Origin: Yoonia sp.
Lineage (GTDB): Bacteria; Pseudomonadota; Alphaproteobacteria; Rhodobacterales; Rhodobacteraceae
NCBI GenBank assembly: GCA_029250945.1
Contig: JAQXEG010000013.1
Span: forward strand, 124,001 to 188,000
Length of the DNA stretch: 64,000 bases
Direction of reading: 5' to 3'
Position numbers and translations under genes: made by a program. The notes beneath the pieces are model-generated. The model was not told the origin of the DNA. It did not search any database and saw only the letters and a program-made list of their open reading frames with translations. Below are positions 43,133 to 53,284 of this stretch, piece by piece; the first letter of the stretch is position 1, and every line of letters begins with the position of its first letter.

Positions 43133-43224
43133 AGCCTAAGTTTTGCACCGCACATTGGGTTTTATTATAGGGCAATTCCCCTAAATCAAAAGGTGAGTCA
43201 TTTTTGAAAAGCCAAGAAAACACC

Positions 43225-43922
43225 ATGTCTGACCTCTCAAGCTTCCCGATCACGGCCCGTTGGTCCGCCAAAGACCCCTCTGTCACCCAGCTTTATTCCT
43301 ACCCGACGCCCAACGGCGTTAAGGTGTCTATCGCGCTGTAGGAGATGGGCCTGCAATATGAACCGCACCTTGTGACGCTGTCTGATGCCGACGTGAAAAG
43401 TGATGCGTTCTTGTCGCTGAACCCCAACAAAAAGATCCCCGCGATCATTGATCCCGATGGGCCAGATGGCGCGCCGCTTGGGCTTTGGGAATCTGGTGCC
43501 ATTTTGCTGTATCTGGCTGAGAAGTCTGGCAAATTTGGCGGAAACACCGCGCCAAAAAGGCCGTGATCACCCAGTTGTTGATGTTCCAAATCGGCGAGCT
43601 TGGTCCGATGTTCGGGCAGCTCGGGTTTTTCTACAAATTCGCGGGCAAAGACATTGAGGACCCGCGCCCCGTGGACCGCTACATCGGCGAGGCAAAGCGC
43701 CTTTTGGCCGTTGTCGACAAGCAGCTTGAAGGCCGCGATGGGATCACTGGCGCATTCAGCATCGCGGACATCGCGATTGCCCCTTTGCTCAATGCGCTTG
43801 ATTTCTACGGTGCGAAAGAGGCCGTTGGTTACGACGATCTTAAAAACGTGCCAGCCTATGTTGACCACTTCTTTGCGCGCCCAGCCGTGGCCAAGGCACG
43901 CCGCATCCCTGACCCTAGCTAG
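43225..43922 (+). pseudogene. Glutathione S-transferase (YghU/Ure2-like), broken
   Basis: Reading from ATG 43225 gives MSDLSSFPITARWSAKDPSV, later TQLYSYPTPNGVKVSIAL, then TAG at 43339-43341 where glutamate is expected (EMGLQYEPH follows in frame). The thioredoxin-fold part continues (NPNKKIPAIIDPDGPDG, ESGAILLYLAE) until the frame shifts near 43548-43560 at CCAAAAAGG. The helical domain then reads on in another frame (LLMFQIGELGPMFGQLGFFY to ARRIPDPS). One nonsense and one frameshift mean no full protein is made. Confidence 0.88.
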
Positions 43923-44358
43923 GCAACTGCCCGTCTAGGACATAGCGTAAAATCTCCACCACCTGCTCCGGCTCTTGCACCACTGCAAGGGCCGCGGCAT
44001 CCACCTCTTTTAGGGCATGGGCGTGTTCTGCCTGATGCATCACAATCAGCGATTTGCCCAATGCGGCGGCCATGCCGGCATCAAACGCAGCATTCCACTG
44101 TTTGTATTTCTCACCAAAGCGGACGACGACGATATCAGCGGCCTCAATCCCGTGGCGGGTGCGGATCGCATTCAACTTTGCGCCCTTATGGTCGTGCCAG
44201 AACTTGTCGTCTTCGGCCCCCATGATCGCCACGCCACAATCATCTGATGCGGCATGATCGGTCACGGGCGACGCAAACGTCACGGGCAACCTTGCGGCGG
44301 CCGTCACAATCTGATCACGCCAATCGGTATGAATTTCGCCGGACAAATAAACTTTCAT
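43915..44358 (-). CDS. YtoQ family protein
   Basis: A 147-residue protein starting MKVYLSGEIHTDWRDQIV. VYLSGEIH, TFASPVTDHAASDDCG, FWHDHKGAKLNAIRTRHGIE and DIVVVRFGEKYKQWNAAFDA match YtoQ, a Rossmann-like family related to nucleoside 2-deoxyribosyltransferases; its function is not established. ATG 44358 is preferred over 44400 from the family N-terminus. It follows pheT on the same strand and overlaps the GST pseudogene tail by 8 bases. Confidence 0.85.
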   Translation of the reverse strand: MKVYLSGEIHTDWRDQIVTAAARLPVTFASPVTDHAASDDCGVAIMGAEDDKFWHDHKGAKLNAIRTRHGIEAADIVVVRFGEKYKQWNAAFDAGMAAALGKSLIVMHQAEHAHALKEVDAAALAVVQEPEQVVEILRYVLDGQLPS

Positions 44359-44399
44359 AGCTTTGCCTTCTTCAGAGAATAAATATGCATGATACGACA

Positions 44400-46793
44400 T
44401 TAGCCGCGCAGCACACCACCCGTTGCCTTGGTCACTTTGGCCACGATCTTGGCCGCAATTGCTTCGATATCCGCGTCCTTCAACGTGGCATCCGTCGGCT
44501 GCAAGCGTACTGTAATCCCAAGGGATTTCTTGCCTTCGCCCAAGCTGCCGCCGATGAATTCATCGAACACGCGCACACCCGCGATCAGCGCCTTATCCGC
44601 ACCAGCCGCGGCATTGACCAGCGTCAACGCCTCAATCTCCGCATCCACGACAAAGGCAAAGTCACGTTCAACCGCCTGCAAATCGGTGGCCTGCAAGGCA
44701 GGGCGCGCCGCTGATTTCTTTTTCGGCATTGGCACATCTTCTGGATACAGAACAAAGGCCACGGCGGGTCCTTTGATATCCATTTCGCGCAGAACCTTTG
44801 GGTGCAATTCGCCAAAGACGCCCAACACCTTTTTCGGACCAAGGCAAATCTTGCCGTGACGACCAGGATGCCACCACGCATCCGCACCGCGCATGATCTG
44901 CACCTTGGCAGGCGCGCCGATGGCGGATAGGACCGCCTCTGCATCGGCCTTAGCATCGAACACGTCGACAGCGCGGGCTTCGCCCAGCACATCCTTGGGA
45001 CCTGTGCGCCCGATCAGCAGACCGGCAACTTGCAAATGCTGTTCACCAGGCTCACCGCCATGGAAAGCGTGACCGACTTCAAACAGGCCCATATCCGCAA
45101 AACCGCGTGCTTGATTACGCGCCGCAGCCCGCAGCAGGCCCGGCAACAGACCGGGGCGCATGTGGGACATATCGCTGGAAATCGGGTTCTCGAGCATGGT
45201 CGCATCGTCACCGCCGCCAAACAGGGCCGCCGCGTCGCGATCAATGAACGAATAGGTCACACATTCGTTGTAGCCAAGGGCAGCAGCCGTCCGCTTCGCC
45301 GCGTTCTGGCGCAACTGCATTGGCGTCAGGATCGGCTTGGGCACACCCGCCAAACGCGGCAGCGGCTTGCCTTCCAGTTTGGTCAGGGATGCAATGCGCG
45401 CAACCTCTTCGACCAAATCAGCCTCGCCCTGCATATCGGGGCGCCAGCTCGGTACATGGGCCATATCGCCCACAAGCCGAAAGCCAAGTGCTGTCAATGT
45501 CTGGCGCTGCGTGCTTTCGGGGATATCCATGCCAACAAGGGAAATGACCCGTTTGGCATCCAGTTTATAGGCACGCGACACGTCAGGTACTTGGCCAGCG
45601 GCGATCAATTGCGACGCCTCACCACCCGCATGATCCACGATCATCCGCACGGCGTGTTCCAGACCATCGGGTGTGAACGCGGGGTCGATACCGCGCTCAA
45701 ACCGGTAACGGGCGTCTGAATTAATCTTCAACGCACGGCCCACATAGGCGATCTGGACGGGATCCCAATAGGCGCTTTCGACGAACACGTTGACGGTGTC
45801 CTCGGTGCAGCCGGTATCAAGACCGCCCATGATGCCCGCAATGCTCTCGGGGCCATTGTCATCGGAAATGACCATTTGACCCGCTTTAAGCGTGTATTCT
45901 TTGTCATCCAGCGCTGTCAGCATCTCACCACCAGCTGCGCGGTGCACACGCAGATTGCCCGCAACCTTATCCGCGTCAAACACGTGCAAGGGGCGGTTTT
46001 GGTCGTAGGTAAAGAAGTTGGTCACATCCACAAGGAACGAGATCGGGCGCAACCCAATCGCGCGCAACAGGTCCTGCAACCAAGCAGGCGACGGGCCGTT
46101 TTTCACGCCCTTGATCAAGCGGCCGGTGAACACAGGGCAGCCGTCAGACGTGTCGCTATCGATGCTAACCGAAATATCCGCATTGAATGTCGCGGGTACA
46201 ATTTCAACCTCACAAGGTTTCATTTTACCCAACCCACGAGCGGCCAAATCACGCGCGATGCCACGCACGCCAAGCGCGTCGGGGCGGTTAGGCGTGATTG
46301 CAATTTCGATCATCGGATCGACCTTAGCCGGATCATTCGCGGCCAGCCAATCGACAAACCGATCACCAACATTGCCTGACGGCAGTTCAATGATGCCATC
46401 ATGTTCGTCGGACAGCTCCATCTCGCGCTCGGACGCCATCATACCGTAGGATTCGATGCCGCGGATTTTGCCCACACCAATGGTGGTGTCGATGCCGGGT
46501 ACGTAAACGCCAGGCTTGGCGACGACCACGGTGATACCTTCGCGGGCGTTGGGTGCACCGCAGATAATCTGCAATTCGCCTTCGTCCGTATCGACCTTGC
46601 ACACCCGCAGTTTGTCCGCATCGGGGTGCTTTTCGGCGTGGCTCACGTAGCCGATGGTGAAATCGGCCAGCTTTTCAGCCGGATTTTCAACACCTTCAAC
46701 CTCGAGCCCGAGATCAGTCAGGGTTTCACAAATTTCGGCAACGGATGCGTCAGTATCAAGATGCTTTTTCAGCCAAGAGAGTGTAAATTTCAT
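44400..46793 (-). CDS. pheT: Phenylalanine-tRNA ligase beta subunit
   Basis: A 797-residue subunit of the (alpha-beta)2 synthetase. The N-terminal tRNA-binding domain is at about residues 40-150 ([20 protein letters not shown]), followed by the B3/B4 editing domain, the B5 domain ([20 protein letters not shown]) and the C-terminal anticodon-binding fold ([20 protein letters not shown]). Its start overlaps the pheS stop by 4 bases. The gene is intact over 2.4 kb, useful as a quality control against the nearby pseudogenes. Confidence 0.97.
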   Translation of the reverse strand: MKFTLSWLKKHLDTDASVAEICETLTDLGLEVEGVENPAEKLADFTIGYVSHAEKHPDADKLRVCKVDTDEGELQIICGAPNAREGITVVVAKPGVYVPGIDTTIGVGKIRGIESYGMMASEREMELSDEHDGIIELPSGNVGDRFVDWLAANDPAKVDPMIEIAITPNRPDALGVRGIARDLAARGLGKMKPCEVEIVPATFNADISVSIDSDTSDGCPVFTGRLIKGVKNGPSPAWLQDLLRAIGLRPISFLVDVTNFFTYDQNRPLHVFDADKVAGNLRVHRAAGGEMLTALDDKEYTLKAGQMVISDDNGPESIAGIMGGLDTGCTEDTVNVFVESAYWDPVQIAYVGRALKINSDARYRFERGIDPAFTPDGLEHAVRMIVDHAGGEASQLIAAGQVPDVSRAYKLDAKRVISLVGMDIPESTQRQTLTALGFRLVGDMAHVPSWRPDMQGEADLVEEVARIASLTKLEGKPLPRLAGVPKPILTPMQLRQNAAKRTAAALGYNECVTYSFIDRDAAALFGGGDDATMLENPISSDMSHMRPGLLPGLLRAAARNQARGFADMGLFEVGHAFHGGEPGEQHLQVAGLLIGRTGPKDVLGEARAVDVFDAKADAEAVLSAIGAPAKVQIMRGADAWWHPGRHGKICLGPKKVLGVFGELHPKVLREMDIKGPAVAFVLYPEDVPMPKKKSAARPALQATDLQAVERDFAFVVDAEIEALTLVNAAAGADKALIAGVRVFDEFIGGSLGEGKKSLGITVRLQPTDATLKDADIEAIAAKIVAKVTKATGGVLRG

Positions 46794-47863
46794 GAGCTTA
46801 GCCCCCCGTGCAACGTGGGCACATCGAGTGATCGGAAACCATAATGACGCAACCAGCGCAGGTCGCTGTCAAAGAATGCGCGCAGGTCAGGGATGCCGTA
46901 TTTCAGCATGGCGATGCGGTCGATGCCGACGCCGAACGCAAACCCTTGGTACACGGACGGATCGACGCCAGCGGCCTGCAAAACCTTGGGGTGCACCATG
47001 CCAGACCCAAGGATTTCAAGCCAATCTTCGCCTTCGCCAACCTTCAATGTGCCGCCTTCCCATGAGCAGCGGATATCAACTTCGGCGGATGGTTCGGTGA
47101 ACGGGAAGTGGGACGCGCGGAAGCGCAGTTCAACATCGTCGACTTCAAAGAACGCTTTGACAAATTCCTCTAGCACCCATTTCAGGTTCGCCATCGAGAT
47201 ATCTTTGTCGATGGCCAGCCCTTCGACCTGATGGAACATCGGGGTGTGGGTCTGGTCATAATCGGCGCGATACACGCGGCCCGGACAAATTATGCGGATC
47301 GGGGCGCCGTTCGCCTCAAGGCTGCGGATTTGTACGGGGGATGTGTGCGTGCGCAACACGTGCGGCGGACGTTCGTCACCTTCGGCGCGGTGCGTGTAGA
47401 ACGTGTCCATTTCGGCGCGTGCTGGATGGTGCCCGGGGATATTCAACGCGTCAAAGTTATACCAATCGGATTCAATTTGCGGCCCTTCGGCGACGCTAAA
47501 CCCCATGTCGGCAAAGATCGCTGTGACCTCTTCTGTGACTTGGCTGATCGGGTGGATCGATCCCATGGGGCGACCACGGGATGGCAATGTCACATCCAGC
47601 CATTCACCGCGCAGACGTTCATCCAGCGCCGCATCGGCAAGCGCGGATTTCTTGGCGACCAGCGCGCTGTTAATCTCATCCTTGAGCGCATTGAGCGCGG
47701 GGCCAGCCGTCTGGCGTTCCTCCGGCGTCATTTTGCCCAGCTCGCGCATTTGCAGGCTGATCTCGCCCTTTTTGCCAAGCGCTTGCACACGCAGCTCTTC
47801 GAGGCCGTTTTCATCACCGGCGTCGGCGATCAGTTGCAGGTATTTTGATTTCAAATCATCCAT
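46790..47863 (-). CDS. pheS: Phenylalanine-tRNA ligase alpha subunit
   Basis: A 357-residue class II synthetase catalytic subunit. An N-terminal coiled coil (residues 1-90) is followed by motif 2 region [31 protein letters not shown], and motif 3 [19 protein letters not shown]. It charges tRNA-Phe with PheT. The order pheS-pheT with a 4-base overlap is standard. Confidence 0.97.
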   Translation of the reverse strand: MDDLKSKYLQLIADAGDENGLEELRVQALGKKGEISLQMRELGKMTPEERQTAGPALNALKDEINSALVAKKSALADAALDERLRGEWLDVTLPSRGRPMGSIHPISQVTEEVTAIFADMGFSVAEGPQIESDWYNFDALNIPGHHPARAEMDTFYTHRAEGDERPPHVLRTHTSPVQIRSLEANGAPIRIICPGRVYRADYDQTHTPMFHQVEGLAIDKDISMANLKWVLEEFVKAFFEVDDVELRFRASHFPFTEPSAEVDIRCSWEGGTLKVGEGEDWLEILGSGMVHPKVLQAAGVDPSVYQGFAFGVGIDRIAMLKYGIPDLRAFFDSDLRWLRHYGFRSLDVPTLHGGLSS

Positions 47864-47929
47864 CGCGGGCCTCTTGCATATCCAGCCTATCGGTTAGCGA
47901 AAGGGACCATGGGTTGCAAGTATTGCGAC

Positions 47930-48639
47930 CTATCCGGGGCGTATTTTGGCAATCTCTGATCGGAAATACGTAAGGCTGACCGTGGCCTTATTTCCCGCAT
48001 AACCGTGATATTTCGATTGCCCTGTCGTGGCCTGAAGCCCCGCCCAGATCGCAGCAAGGTTGTTGATGAAATCCTCTGCCGGTAGCTTGCCCGCCATAAA
48101 CCGGCCAAAGCCCCCGTCGTTTAGCAACACATCGGCAAGTTGATCCTGCTATGCGGGGGTAAAGCGGTCGAAACGGCGTGCGCCAACATTGTTCACCACA
48201 CGGCGCAACGTGTCAGGGATAAACTGATAACGGCCAATCGCGCGGGGCTGCCCGGGGGTCGCGGTGATTCAATCATAAATCTCACCAATGGTCATATCGG
48301 TGGGGCGTATGCGCGGTTTGATCCGCGCCCCATGTTGAACGGCATCATAGCCCGCACGCGGCGACTCCGCTCGCCCGATAACATGGCGCAGAGATCCACC
48401 GCAGAATTCACGACCGGCGGCAGTGCAGCGACCCGCGCAGGCACCGTGCGTGCAGGAAATGGCGCAAGAAAGCTTCCCTTCGCCGCGCCGGTGAATAGGC
48501 TGCCGGGGCGACCCGCCTCCGCAGGGGGGTGGGGACCTTGCGGACGCAGCATCAGCGACCCCAATTCAACCATTACAGCCCCCGGCATCCACAAACAAAG
48601 CAGCAATAGAAATAAGCGCATCAAAACCCTCTTGGCCAT
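47930..48639 (-). pseudogene. Lysozyme-like (phage-type muramidase) secreted protein, broken
   Basis: The N-terminus MAKRVLMRLFLLLLCLWMPG is a signal peptide. About 110 residues on, the frame shifts near 48300 (run of C in the complement), after which TDMTIGEIYD, TGA (48269-48271), ITATPGQPRAIGRYQFIPDT, FDRFTPA, TAG (48149-48151) and QDQLADVLLNDGGFGRFMAG continue to a normal end. RAIGRYQFIP and WAGLQATTGQSKYHGYAGNK are the glycoside hydrolase/muramidase core seen in Rhodobacterales exported enzymes. One frameshift and two nonsense codons make it dead. Confidence 0.82.
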
Positions 48640-48696
48640 TTCGGCCTAGGTTTGACGCTATTTCATTTCAATTTCGTTACGGATTTCGCCGAAACG

Positions 48697-48837
48697 CTAT
48701 AGGCCCGCACCTGGAAAGGTCACCGCGACGTCATCGAGGGTGTCATCCACATCACCGCCGTCCCACAGACCATACAAGGGTCCGATCAACGCAACAGAGG
48801 ACAGGGCGAGCAGTGGAAACGTAACAATACCCCTGAT
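48697..48837 (-). pseudogene. Possible remnant of a small exported peptide gene
   Basis: In the 274-base gap a minus-strand frame with no start codon reads GIVTFPLLALSSVALIGPLY, then GLWDGGDVDDTLDDVAVTFP and GAGL before TAG. It has a hydrophobic head and acidic tail like a tiny secreted or membrane protein, but ATT stands where a start might be. It may be a small gene that has lost its ATG, or chance. Nothing else is seen in this gap. Confidence 0.25.
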
Positions 48838-48913
48838 TTAATATACGGTCTCGTTGCATATGCGGGCGACAAATTGCAAATTTGACCGATGGTAAGGAAA
48901 GAGGTGCCTACAC

Positions 48914-49487
48914 ATGGCGGGCGAAGATCTAGCCAAGGTGGAAGTGGCTTCGCAGCAGGCGTTACGCGACTGGTTGCTGGCGAACCACGCACAATCAGAG
49001 CATATGGTTGGTCACTTACAAGAAAGCGGTACCGGATAAATATCTAGCCTATAAGGATATTGTGGACACGGTCATCTGCTATGGATGGATCGATAGCCTG
49101 CCCCGTAAACTGGATGACACCCGCACAATGTTGCTTTTGTCCAAACACAAACCCACAAGCGCGTGGTCGGCAGTCAACAAAGAGAAGGTCGCACGGATGA
49201 CCACCGCTGGCATGATGAATCCGGCGGGGATTGCGGCGGTTGAAACAGCCCGACAAAATGGGGCGTGGGACATTCTGAACGACGTTGACGCAGGGGTGAT
49301 TCCAGATGATCTGTGCGCAGCGCTTGCGGCCCACCCGCCAGCCGCCGCACACTTTGACAGTTTTAGCAAATCATCGCGGCGTGGCATTCTGGAATGGATC
49401 ACGCTGGCGAAGCGGCCACAAACCCGTGCAGACCGGATTGCCAAGACCGCGACATTGGCCGCCCAGAACATCAAGGCAAACCACTGA
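48914..49487 (+). pseudogene. YdeI/OmpD-associated family protein, frameshifted
   Basis: ATG 48914 (AGAGGTG before it) reads MAGEDLAKVEVASQQALRDW, LLANHAQS, then leaves the frame; one base later SIWLVTYKKAVPDKYLAYKD continues through CYGWIDSLPRKLDDTRTMLL and RGILEWITLAKRPQTRADRI to the end. The shift lies near 48995-48999. The 3' part alone could start at TTG 49008 but would lack the first 30 residues. The family (bacteriocin protection, YdeI-like) has an unclear role. Confidence 0.75.
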
Positions 49488-49490
49488 CAG

Positions 49491-49528
49491 CAAAAAGGCC
49501 GCCCTGTTTCCAGAGCGGTCCTTTCAAA
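49491..49528 (-). terminator. Terminator of rpmI-rplT
   Basis: On the minus strand AAAGG-A-CCGC-T-CTG pairs with CAG-G-GCGG-C-CTTTTT around a GAAA tetraloop, with mismatches between the paired blocks. It lies 18 bases after the rplT stop. Confidence 0.85.
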
Positions 49529-49545
49529 TTCAATGTCGCTGTGGC

Positions 49546-49908
49546 TTAGGCCGCCAGCGCGTCCTTGGCTTTGCCAACGATTGTCGCAAACGCTTCTGGT
49601 TCGTTCACGGCCAGATCGGCCAGAACCTTACGGTCGACTTCGATGCCAGCAAGCACCAGACCATTGATGAACTTGGAATAGTTCAGCGTTTCGTCAACCG
49701 AACGAACACCTGCGTTGATCCGCTGGATCCACAATGCGCGGAAGTTGCGCTTGCGGTTGTGACGGTCGCGTGTCGCGTACTGGTTCGCCTTATCGACGGC
49801 CTGTTTGGCGACCTTGAAGGTCTTGGACCGGCGATCGTAATAACCTTTTGCAGCGTCGAGAACTTTCTTGTGACGACGATGCGTGACTGTACCACCTTTA
49901 ACTCGCAT
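49546..49908 (-). CDS. rplT: 50S ribosomal protein L20
   Basis: A 120-residue basic protein that binds 23S rRNA early in large-subunit assembly. [39 protein letters not shown] and [17 protein letters not shown] are signature stretches. It follows rpmI after 12 bases; infC is not adjacent here, which differs from the infC-rpmI-rplT order of many bacteria. Confidence 0.97.
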   Translation of the reverse strand: MRVKGGTVTHRRHKKVLDAAKGYYDRRSKTFKVAKQAVDKANQYATRDRHNRKRNFRALWIQRINAGVRSVDETLNYSKFINGLVLAGIEVDRKVLADLAVNEPEAFATIVGKAKDALAA

Positions 49909-49920
49909 ATCAAATTCTCC

Positions 49921-50121
49921 TTATCGCGCGTAGGGCATCATGCTCTTGATGATTTTCGCATCAGGAGCTGAAAGGGTTGTCGTGCCGCGTGCGTCACGAA
50001 TGAATTTGTTAGAGCGCTTGATCATGCCGTGCTGTTTGCCCGCCTGACCTGCTTTGACTTTGCCAGTGGCAGTCATTTTGAACCGCTTTTTGCAGCTCGA
50101 TTTCGTTTTCATCTTCGGCAT
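49921..50121 (-). CDS. rpmI: 50S ribosomal protein L35
   Basis: A 66-residue basic protein starting [20 protein letters not shown], the canonical L35 N-terminus, with [20 protein letters not shown] after it. It is a late-assembling large-subunit protein. The gene has GGAGAC just before its ATG and leads the rpmI-rplT transcript. Confidence 0.97.
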   Translation of the reverse strand: MPKMKTKSSCKKRFKMTATGKVKAGQAGKQHGMIKRSNKFIRDARGTTTLSAPDAKIIKSMMPYAR

Positions 50122-50204
50122 TTCCGTCTCCTATTCGGGATTGGTCGGAACACGCGACTCGGCATGCCATATTGGCCGGACGCGCGGGTTGAAGTGGTCG
50201 TTTA

Positions 50205-50221
50205 GGGGGAATCATTCCCCC
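50205..50221. other. Perfect hairpin in the 112-base gap before rpmI
   Basis: GGGGGAAT (50205-50212), C, ATTCCCCC (50214-50221). No T-run follows on either strand. It lies 84 bases upstream of the rpmI start and 13 bases past the stop of the membrane gene, so it could end that transcript or act in the rpmI promoter. Confidence 0.45.
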
Positions 50222-50233
50222 ATGCAAGAGGAT

Positions 50234-50458
50234 TTAGCCGATATAACGCCCAACAACGCGCAGAAACACATCTGGCAACGTGTCAAAGTTATAGGCACCG
50301 GTTTTAACGTTCACCGCATAGCCCACCATGACCACCCCAATCAGGATGATCAGCGCAGGATAGCGCGGGGTCCGGTTATCGGAAAATGCACTGATGATGG
50401 CGGGGATCGCCAACACAGAAATCACGCAGCCCAAGACCAAAACAAGGTCAAGATCCAT
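50234..50458 (-). CDS. Small two-helix membrane protein
   Basis: A 74-residue protein with two transmembrane helices (about residues 4-25 and 35-55): MDLDLVLVLGCVISVLAIPA, then ALIILIGVVMVGYAV. The short loop FSDNRTPRYP is polar. It recalls a small protein common next to pyk in Rhodobacterales but has no name I know. ATG 50458 is preferred over a TTG at 50476. It lies 38 bases downstream of pyk and may share its transcript. Confidence 0.7.
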   Translation of the reverse strand: MDLDLVLVLGCVISVLAIPAIISAFSDNRTPRYPALIILIGVVMVGYAVNVKTGAYNFDTLPDVFLRVVGRYIG

Positions 50459-50496
50459 GACTACTTGCTCACTCAATCATTGTTATTGGGTGTAGC

Positions 50497-51945
50497 TTAC
50501 TCCGGATCGGCGGCGTAAATCAAACTTTCCTCACATGGGGCCACGCGCAGAATGTTTGTTGAGCCTGCAGTGTTGAACGGAACACCGGCGGTGACGACGA
50601 CCATATCCTCTTTGGTGGCAAGCCCTTCGCTAACGGCTGCACGCACCGCGGCGATTACCGCAGTCTTGAACCGGTCAACGGGTCCGGTGACCACGCAATT
50701 GGTCCCCCAAGACAGGCACAACCGGCGCGCTGTCGACCAATAGCTGGTCAATGCGATGATCGGCACACGCGGACGTTCACGCGACACAAGCAATGCGGTG
50801 CCGCCTGTTTGGGTAAAGCAACAGATCGCTTTGACGTCTGTGGTTTCCGCAATCTCACGCGATGCGGCGACGATACCGTCGGCAACGGTTGTCCGGTCAG
50901 CGCGGCGCGATGCCTCGATAATCTCGGTATATGTCGGGTCGGCCTCAACCTCGGCCGCGACGTTGGACATCGTGGTCACCGCGTCGATCGGATAGGATCC
51001 TGCGGCAGATTCCGCCGACAACATGATTGCGTCGGAGCCTTCGTAGATCGCTGTGGCGACATCGGATACCTCGGCACGGGTTGGCATTGGGCTGTCGATC
51101 ATGGATTCGAGCATCTGGGTCGCGACGATCACAGGCTTGGCAGCCGCCCGACATTTGCGAACCAGCTGTTTTTGGATCGGCGGCACGTTCTGCACCGGAA
51201 GCTCAACCCCAAGATCGCCACGGGCGACCATGATGCCGTCGGATACGGCCAGAATTTCATCAAACATCGAAACCGCGTTCGGCTTTTCGATCTTGGACAG
51301 GATCGCGGCGCGGCCTTTGGCCAGATCACGCGCCTCGTTCACATCGGCGGGGCGCTGTACGAATGATAGCGCAAGCCAATCGACACCCAAGTCACATACG
51401 AAATCGAGATCCTTGCGGTCTTTTTCGGACAAAGCGGCCAGCGGCAATGTCACGTCAGGCACGTTCACACCCTTACGGTTGGAAATCTGCCCGCCAACGA
51501 CAACCTCACAATCGGCAAAGTCGCGACCACAATCCTTGACCCGCAGCTTAATTTTGCCGTCGTTCACCAACAGGTGCGCGCCCGGCTCAAGCGCGTCGAA
51601 AATCTCTGTGTGGGGCAGTTGCACGCGATTGATGTCCCCTGCGGCGTCATCCAGATCAAGGCGAAACGGGGCGCCCGGCACCAGTTCAACACCGTCATCA
51701 TCGGCAAATACACCAACCCGCAGCTTTGGACCCTGAAGGTCGGCTAGAATACCAATCGGCGTGCCAAGGTCGTTTTCAACCTTACGGATAATTTCGTGAC
51801 GGACCTTAATTTCGGCATGGTCGCCATGGCTCATATTCAGGCGGAAAACGTCGGCGCCTGCCTCAACCAACGCACGGATCATTTCGTAATCGTTTGATGC
51901 TGGGCCGAGTGTGGCAACGATTTTTACATTCCGGTGGCGTCTCAT
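50497..51945 (-). CDS. pyk: Pyruvate kinase
   Basis: A 482-residue enzyme making pyruvate and ATP from phosphoenolpyruvate. KIVATLGPASNDYEMIRALV at the start, LSKIEKPNAVSMFDEILAVS with the catalytic lysine, and DGIMVARGDLGVELPVQNVP are the family signatures; the C-terminal allosteric domain follows (about residues 350-480). It is divergent from the N-formylglutamate amidohydrolase gene with 115 bases between. Confidence 0.97.
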   Translation of the reverse strand: MRRHRNVKIVATLGPASNDYEMIRALVEAGADVFRLNMSHGDHAEIKVRHEIIRKVENDLGTPIGILADLQGPKLRVGVFADDDGVELVPGAPFRLDLDDAAGDINRVQLPHTEIFDALEPGAHLLVNDGKIKLRVKDCGRDFADCEVVVGGQISNRKGVNVPDVTLPLAALSEKDRKDLDFVCDLGVDWLALSFVQRPADVNEARDLAKGRAAILSKIEKPNAVSMFDEILAVSDGIMVARGDLGVELPVQNVPPIQKQLVRKCRAAAKPVIVATQMLESMIDSPMPTRAEVSDVATAIYEGSDAIMLSAESAAGSYPIDAVTTMSNVAAEVEADPTYTEIIEASRRADRTTVADGIVAASREIAETTDVKAICCFTQTGGTALLVSRERPRVPIIALTSYWSTARRLCLSWGTNCVVTGPVDRFKTAVIAAVRAAVSEGLATKEDMVVVTAGVPFNTAGSTNILRVAPCEESLIYAADPE

Positions 51946-52060
51946 GTCATCTGTCCTATCTTACGTCCAAAGCGTGACCGTTAGCGGTAACGCCGCGTGT
52001 TGCGCCACTTATACGCAATTCCAATCGCTTCACAACTAGCCTAAACGCTGTATCAAACGA

Positions 52061-52810
52061 ATGACAGGTAACATGACACATCCTTCTTTTCATATTGATG
52101 GCGCGGACAGACCGGGCCGCTGGCTGGTCACATGCGATCATGCAACGAACCGCGTGCCCGATTGGGTTGGTGGCGGCGACCTTGGGCTGGACCCCGCGGA
52201 CATGCAGCGGCACATCGCGTTTGACATCGGCGCAAAGGGTGTAACGCATAAACTGGCCGCCGCACTTGATAGCCCCGCAATTCTGTCCGATTTCTCGCGG
52301 CTGGTGATTGATCCCAACCGCGGTGAGGACGATCCGACACTGCTGATGCAACTGTATGACGGGACGATCATTCCCGCCAACCGCCATGCGGATGCGGCTG
52401 AACGCGAACGGCGGCTGGACCAATTGCACCGCCCTTATCATACGGCCTATGGCGACCTTGTCGCGCGCCGTGATGATACGGTTGTTTGTGCCGTCCACAG
52501 CTTTACCCCGCAACTGAAAGGCCGTGCGCCGCGTCCTTGGGAAATCGGTGTGCTGTATGCCCATGATGACCGGCTCGCAATCCCATTTATGGCTGCGTGC
52601 AAGGCCGAAGGCTGGTGCGTCGGCGACAACGAACCCTACAGCGGCCATTTGCCGGGTGATAGTGTGGACCAACATGCGCTGCGTGACGGCAGACCCAATG
52701 TGCTGATTGAGCTACGCAATGATTTGATCGCGGATGAGGCTGGACAAACCTTGTGGGCCGACCAGCTTGCCCCCATCTTGAACAATGTGCTGGCCGCCTC
52801 CGGCCTATAA
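52061..52810 (+). CDS. N-formylglutamate amidohydrolase family protein
   Basis: A 249-residue zinc hydrolase. WLVTCDHATNRVPDW, DIGAKGVTHKLAAALDSPAI, LSDFSRLVIDPNR and VVCAVHSFTPQLKG fit the N-formylglutamate deformylase/HutG2-like family, which releases formate and glutamate at the end of histidine degradation. No other hut genes are nearby, so the real substrate may be a different N-acyl amino acid. The second ATG (52073, MTHPSF) has AGGT in front and is an alternative start. Confidence 0.85.
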   Translation: MTGNMTHPSFHIDGADRPGRWLVTCDHATNRVPDWVGGGDLGLDPADMQRHIAFDIGAKGVTHKLAAALDSPAILSDFSRLVIDPNRGEDDPTLLMQLYDGTIIPANRHADAAERERRLDQLHRPYHTAYGDLVARRDDTVVCAVHSFTPQLKGRAPRPWEIGVLYAHDDRLAIPFMAACKAEGWCVGDNEPYSGHLPGDSVDQHALRDGRPNVLIELRNDLIADEAGQTLWADQLAPILNNVLAASGL

Positions 52811-52823
52811 AAGGATTTGCCCT

Positions 52824-53132
52824 ATGGACGCCCAAACCAAGCTTGAAATCGAAGCCGCCGTCTTTCGCCGGATGCAAAAACACCTGATGGAAGACCGCAC
52901 CGACGTGCAAAACATTGACATGATGAACCAATCCGGTTTTTGCCGAAACTGCCTGTCGCGCTGGTATCAAGAGGCCGCGAATGAGCGCGGGATCGACATG
53001 AGCAAGGACGAAGGCCGCGAAGCGTTTTATGGCATGCCATTTGCCGAGTGGAAGACACAGTATCAAACGGACGCAACCGGTTCTGCCAAAGCTGCATTTG
53101 ACGCCACACACCCGCCCAAAGACACCAAATAA
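52824..53132 (+). CDS. DUF1244 family protein
   Basis: A 102-residue soluble protein starting MDAQTKLEIEAAVFRRMQKH. Residues 10-95 match DUF1244: RTDVQNIDMMNQSGFCRNCL, SRWYQEAANERG, YGMPFAEWKTQYQ. The conserved CxxC (FCRNCL) may bind a metal. The family is widespread in proteobacteria without an established role. AAAAGGA precedes the ATG, 13 bases after the upstream hydrolase stop, so they are probably one operon. Confidence 0.9.
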   Translation: MDAQTKLEIEAAVFRRMQKHLMEDRTDVQNIDMMNQSGFCRNCLSRWYQEAANERGIDMSKDEGREAFYGMPFAEWKTQYQTDATGSAKAAFDATHPPKDTK

Positions 53133-53284
53133 TCGCCACTATCCCCAATTTGGAAACAATGACGCCCCATTCGCGGATCATGCGCCCCCAAACACCCAAG
53201 TATTTGACATCGCGCGACAAGCACAGAAATGTGAGGTGTTAATGACGACTTAACGTCACTGCAGTGCGTTTGGGGGATATTTTA

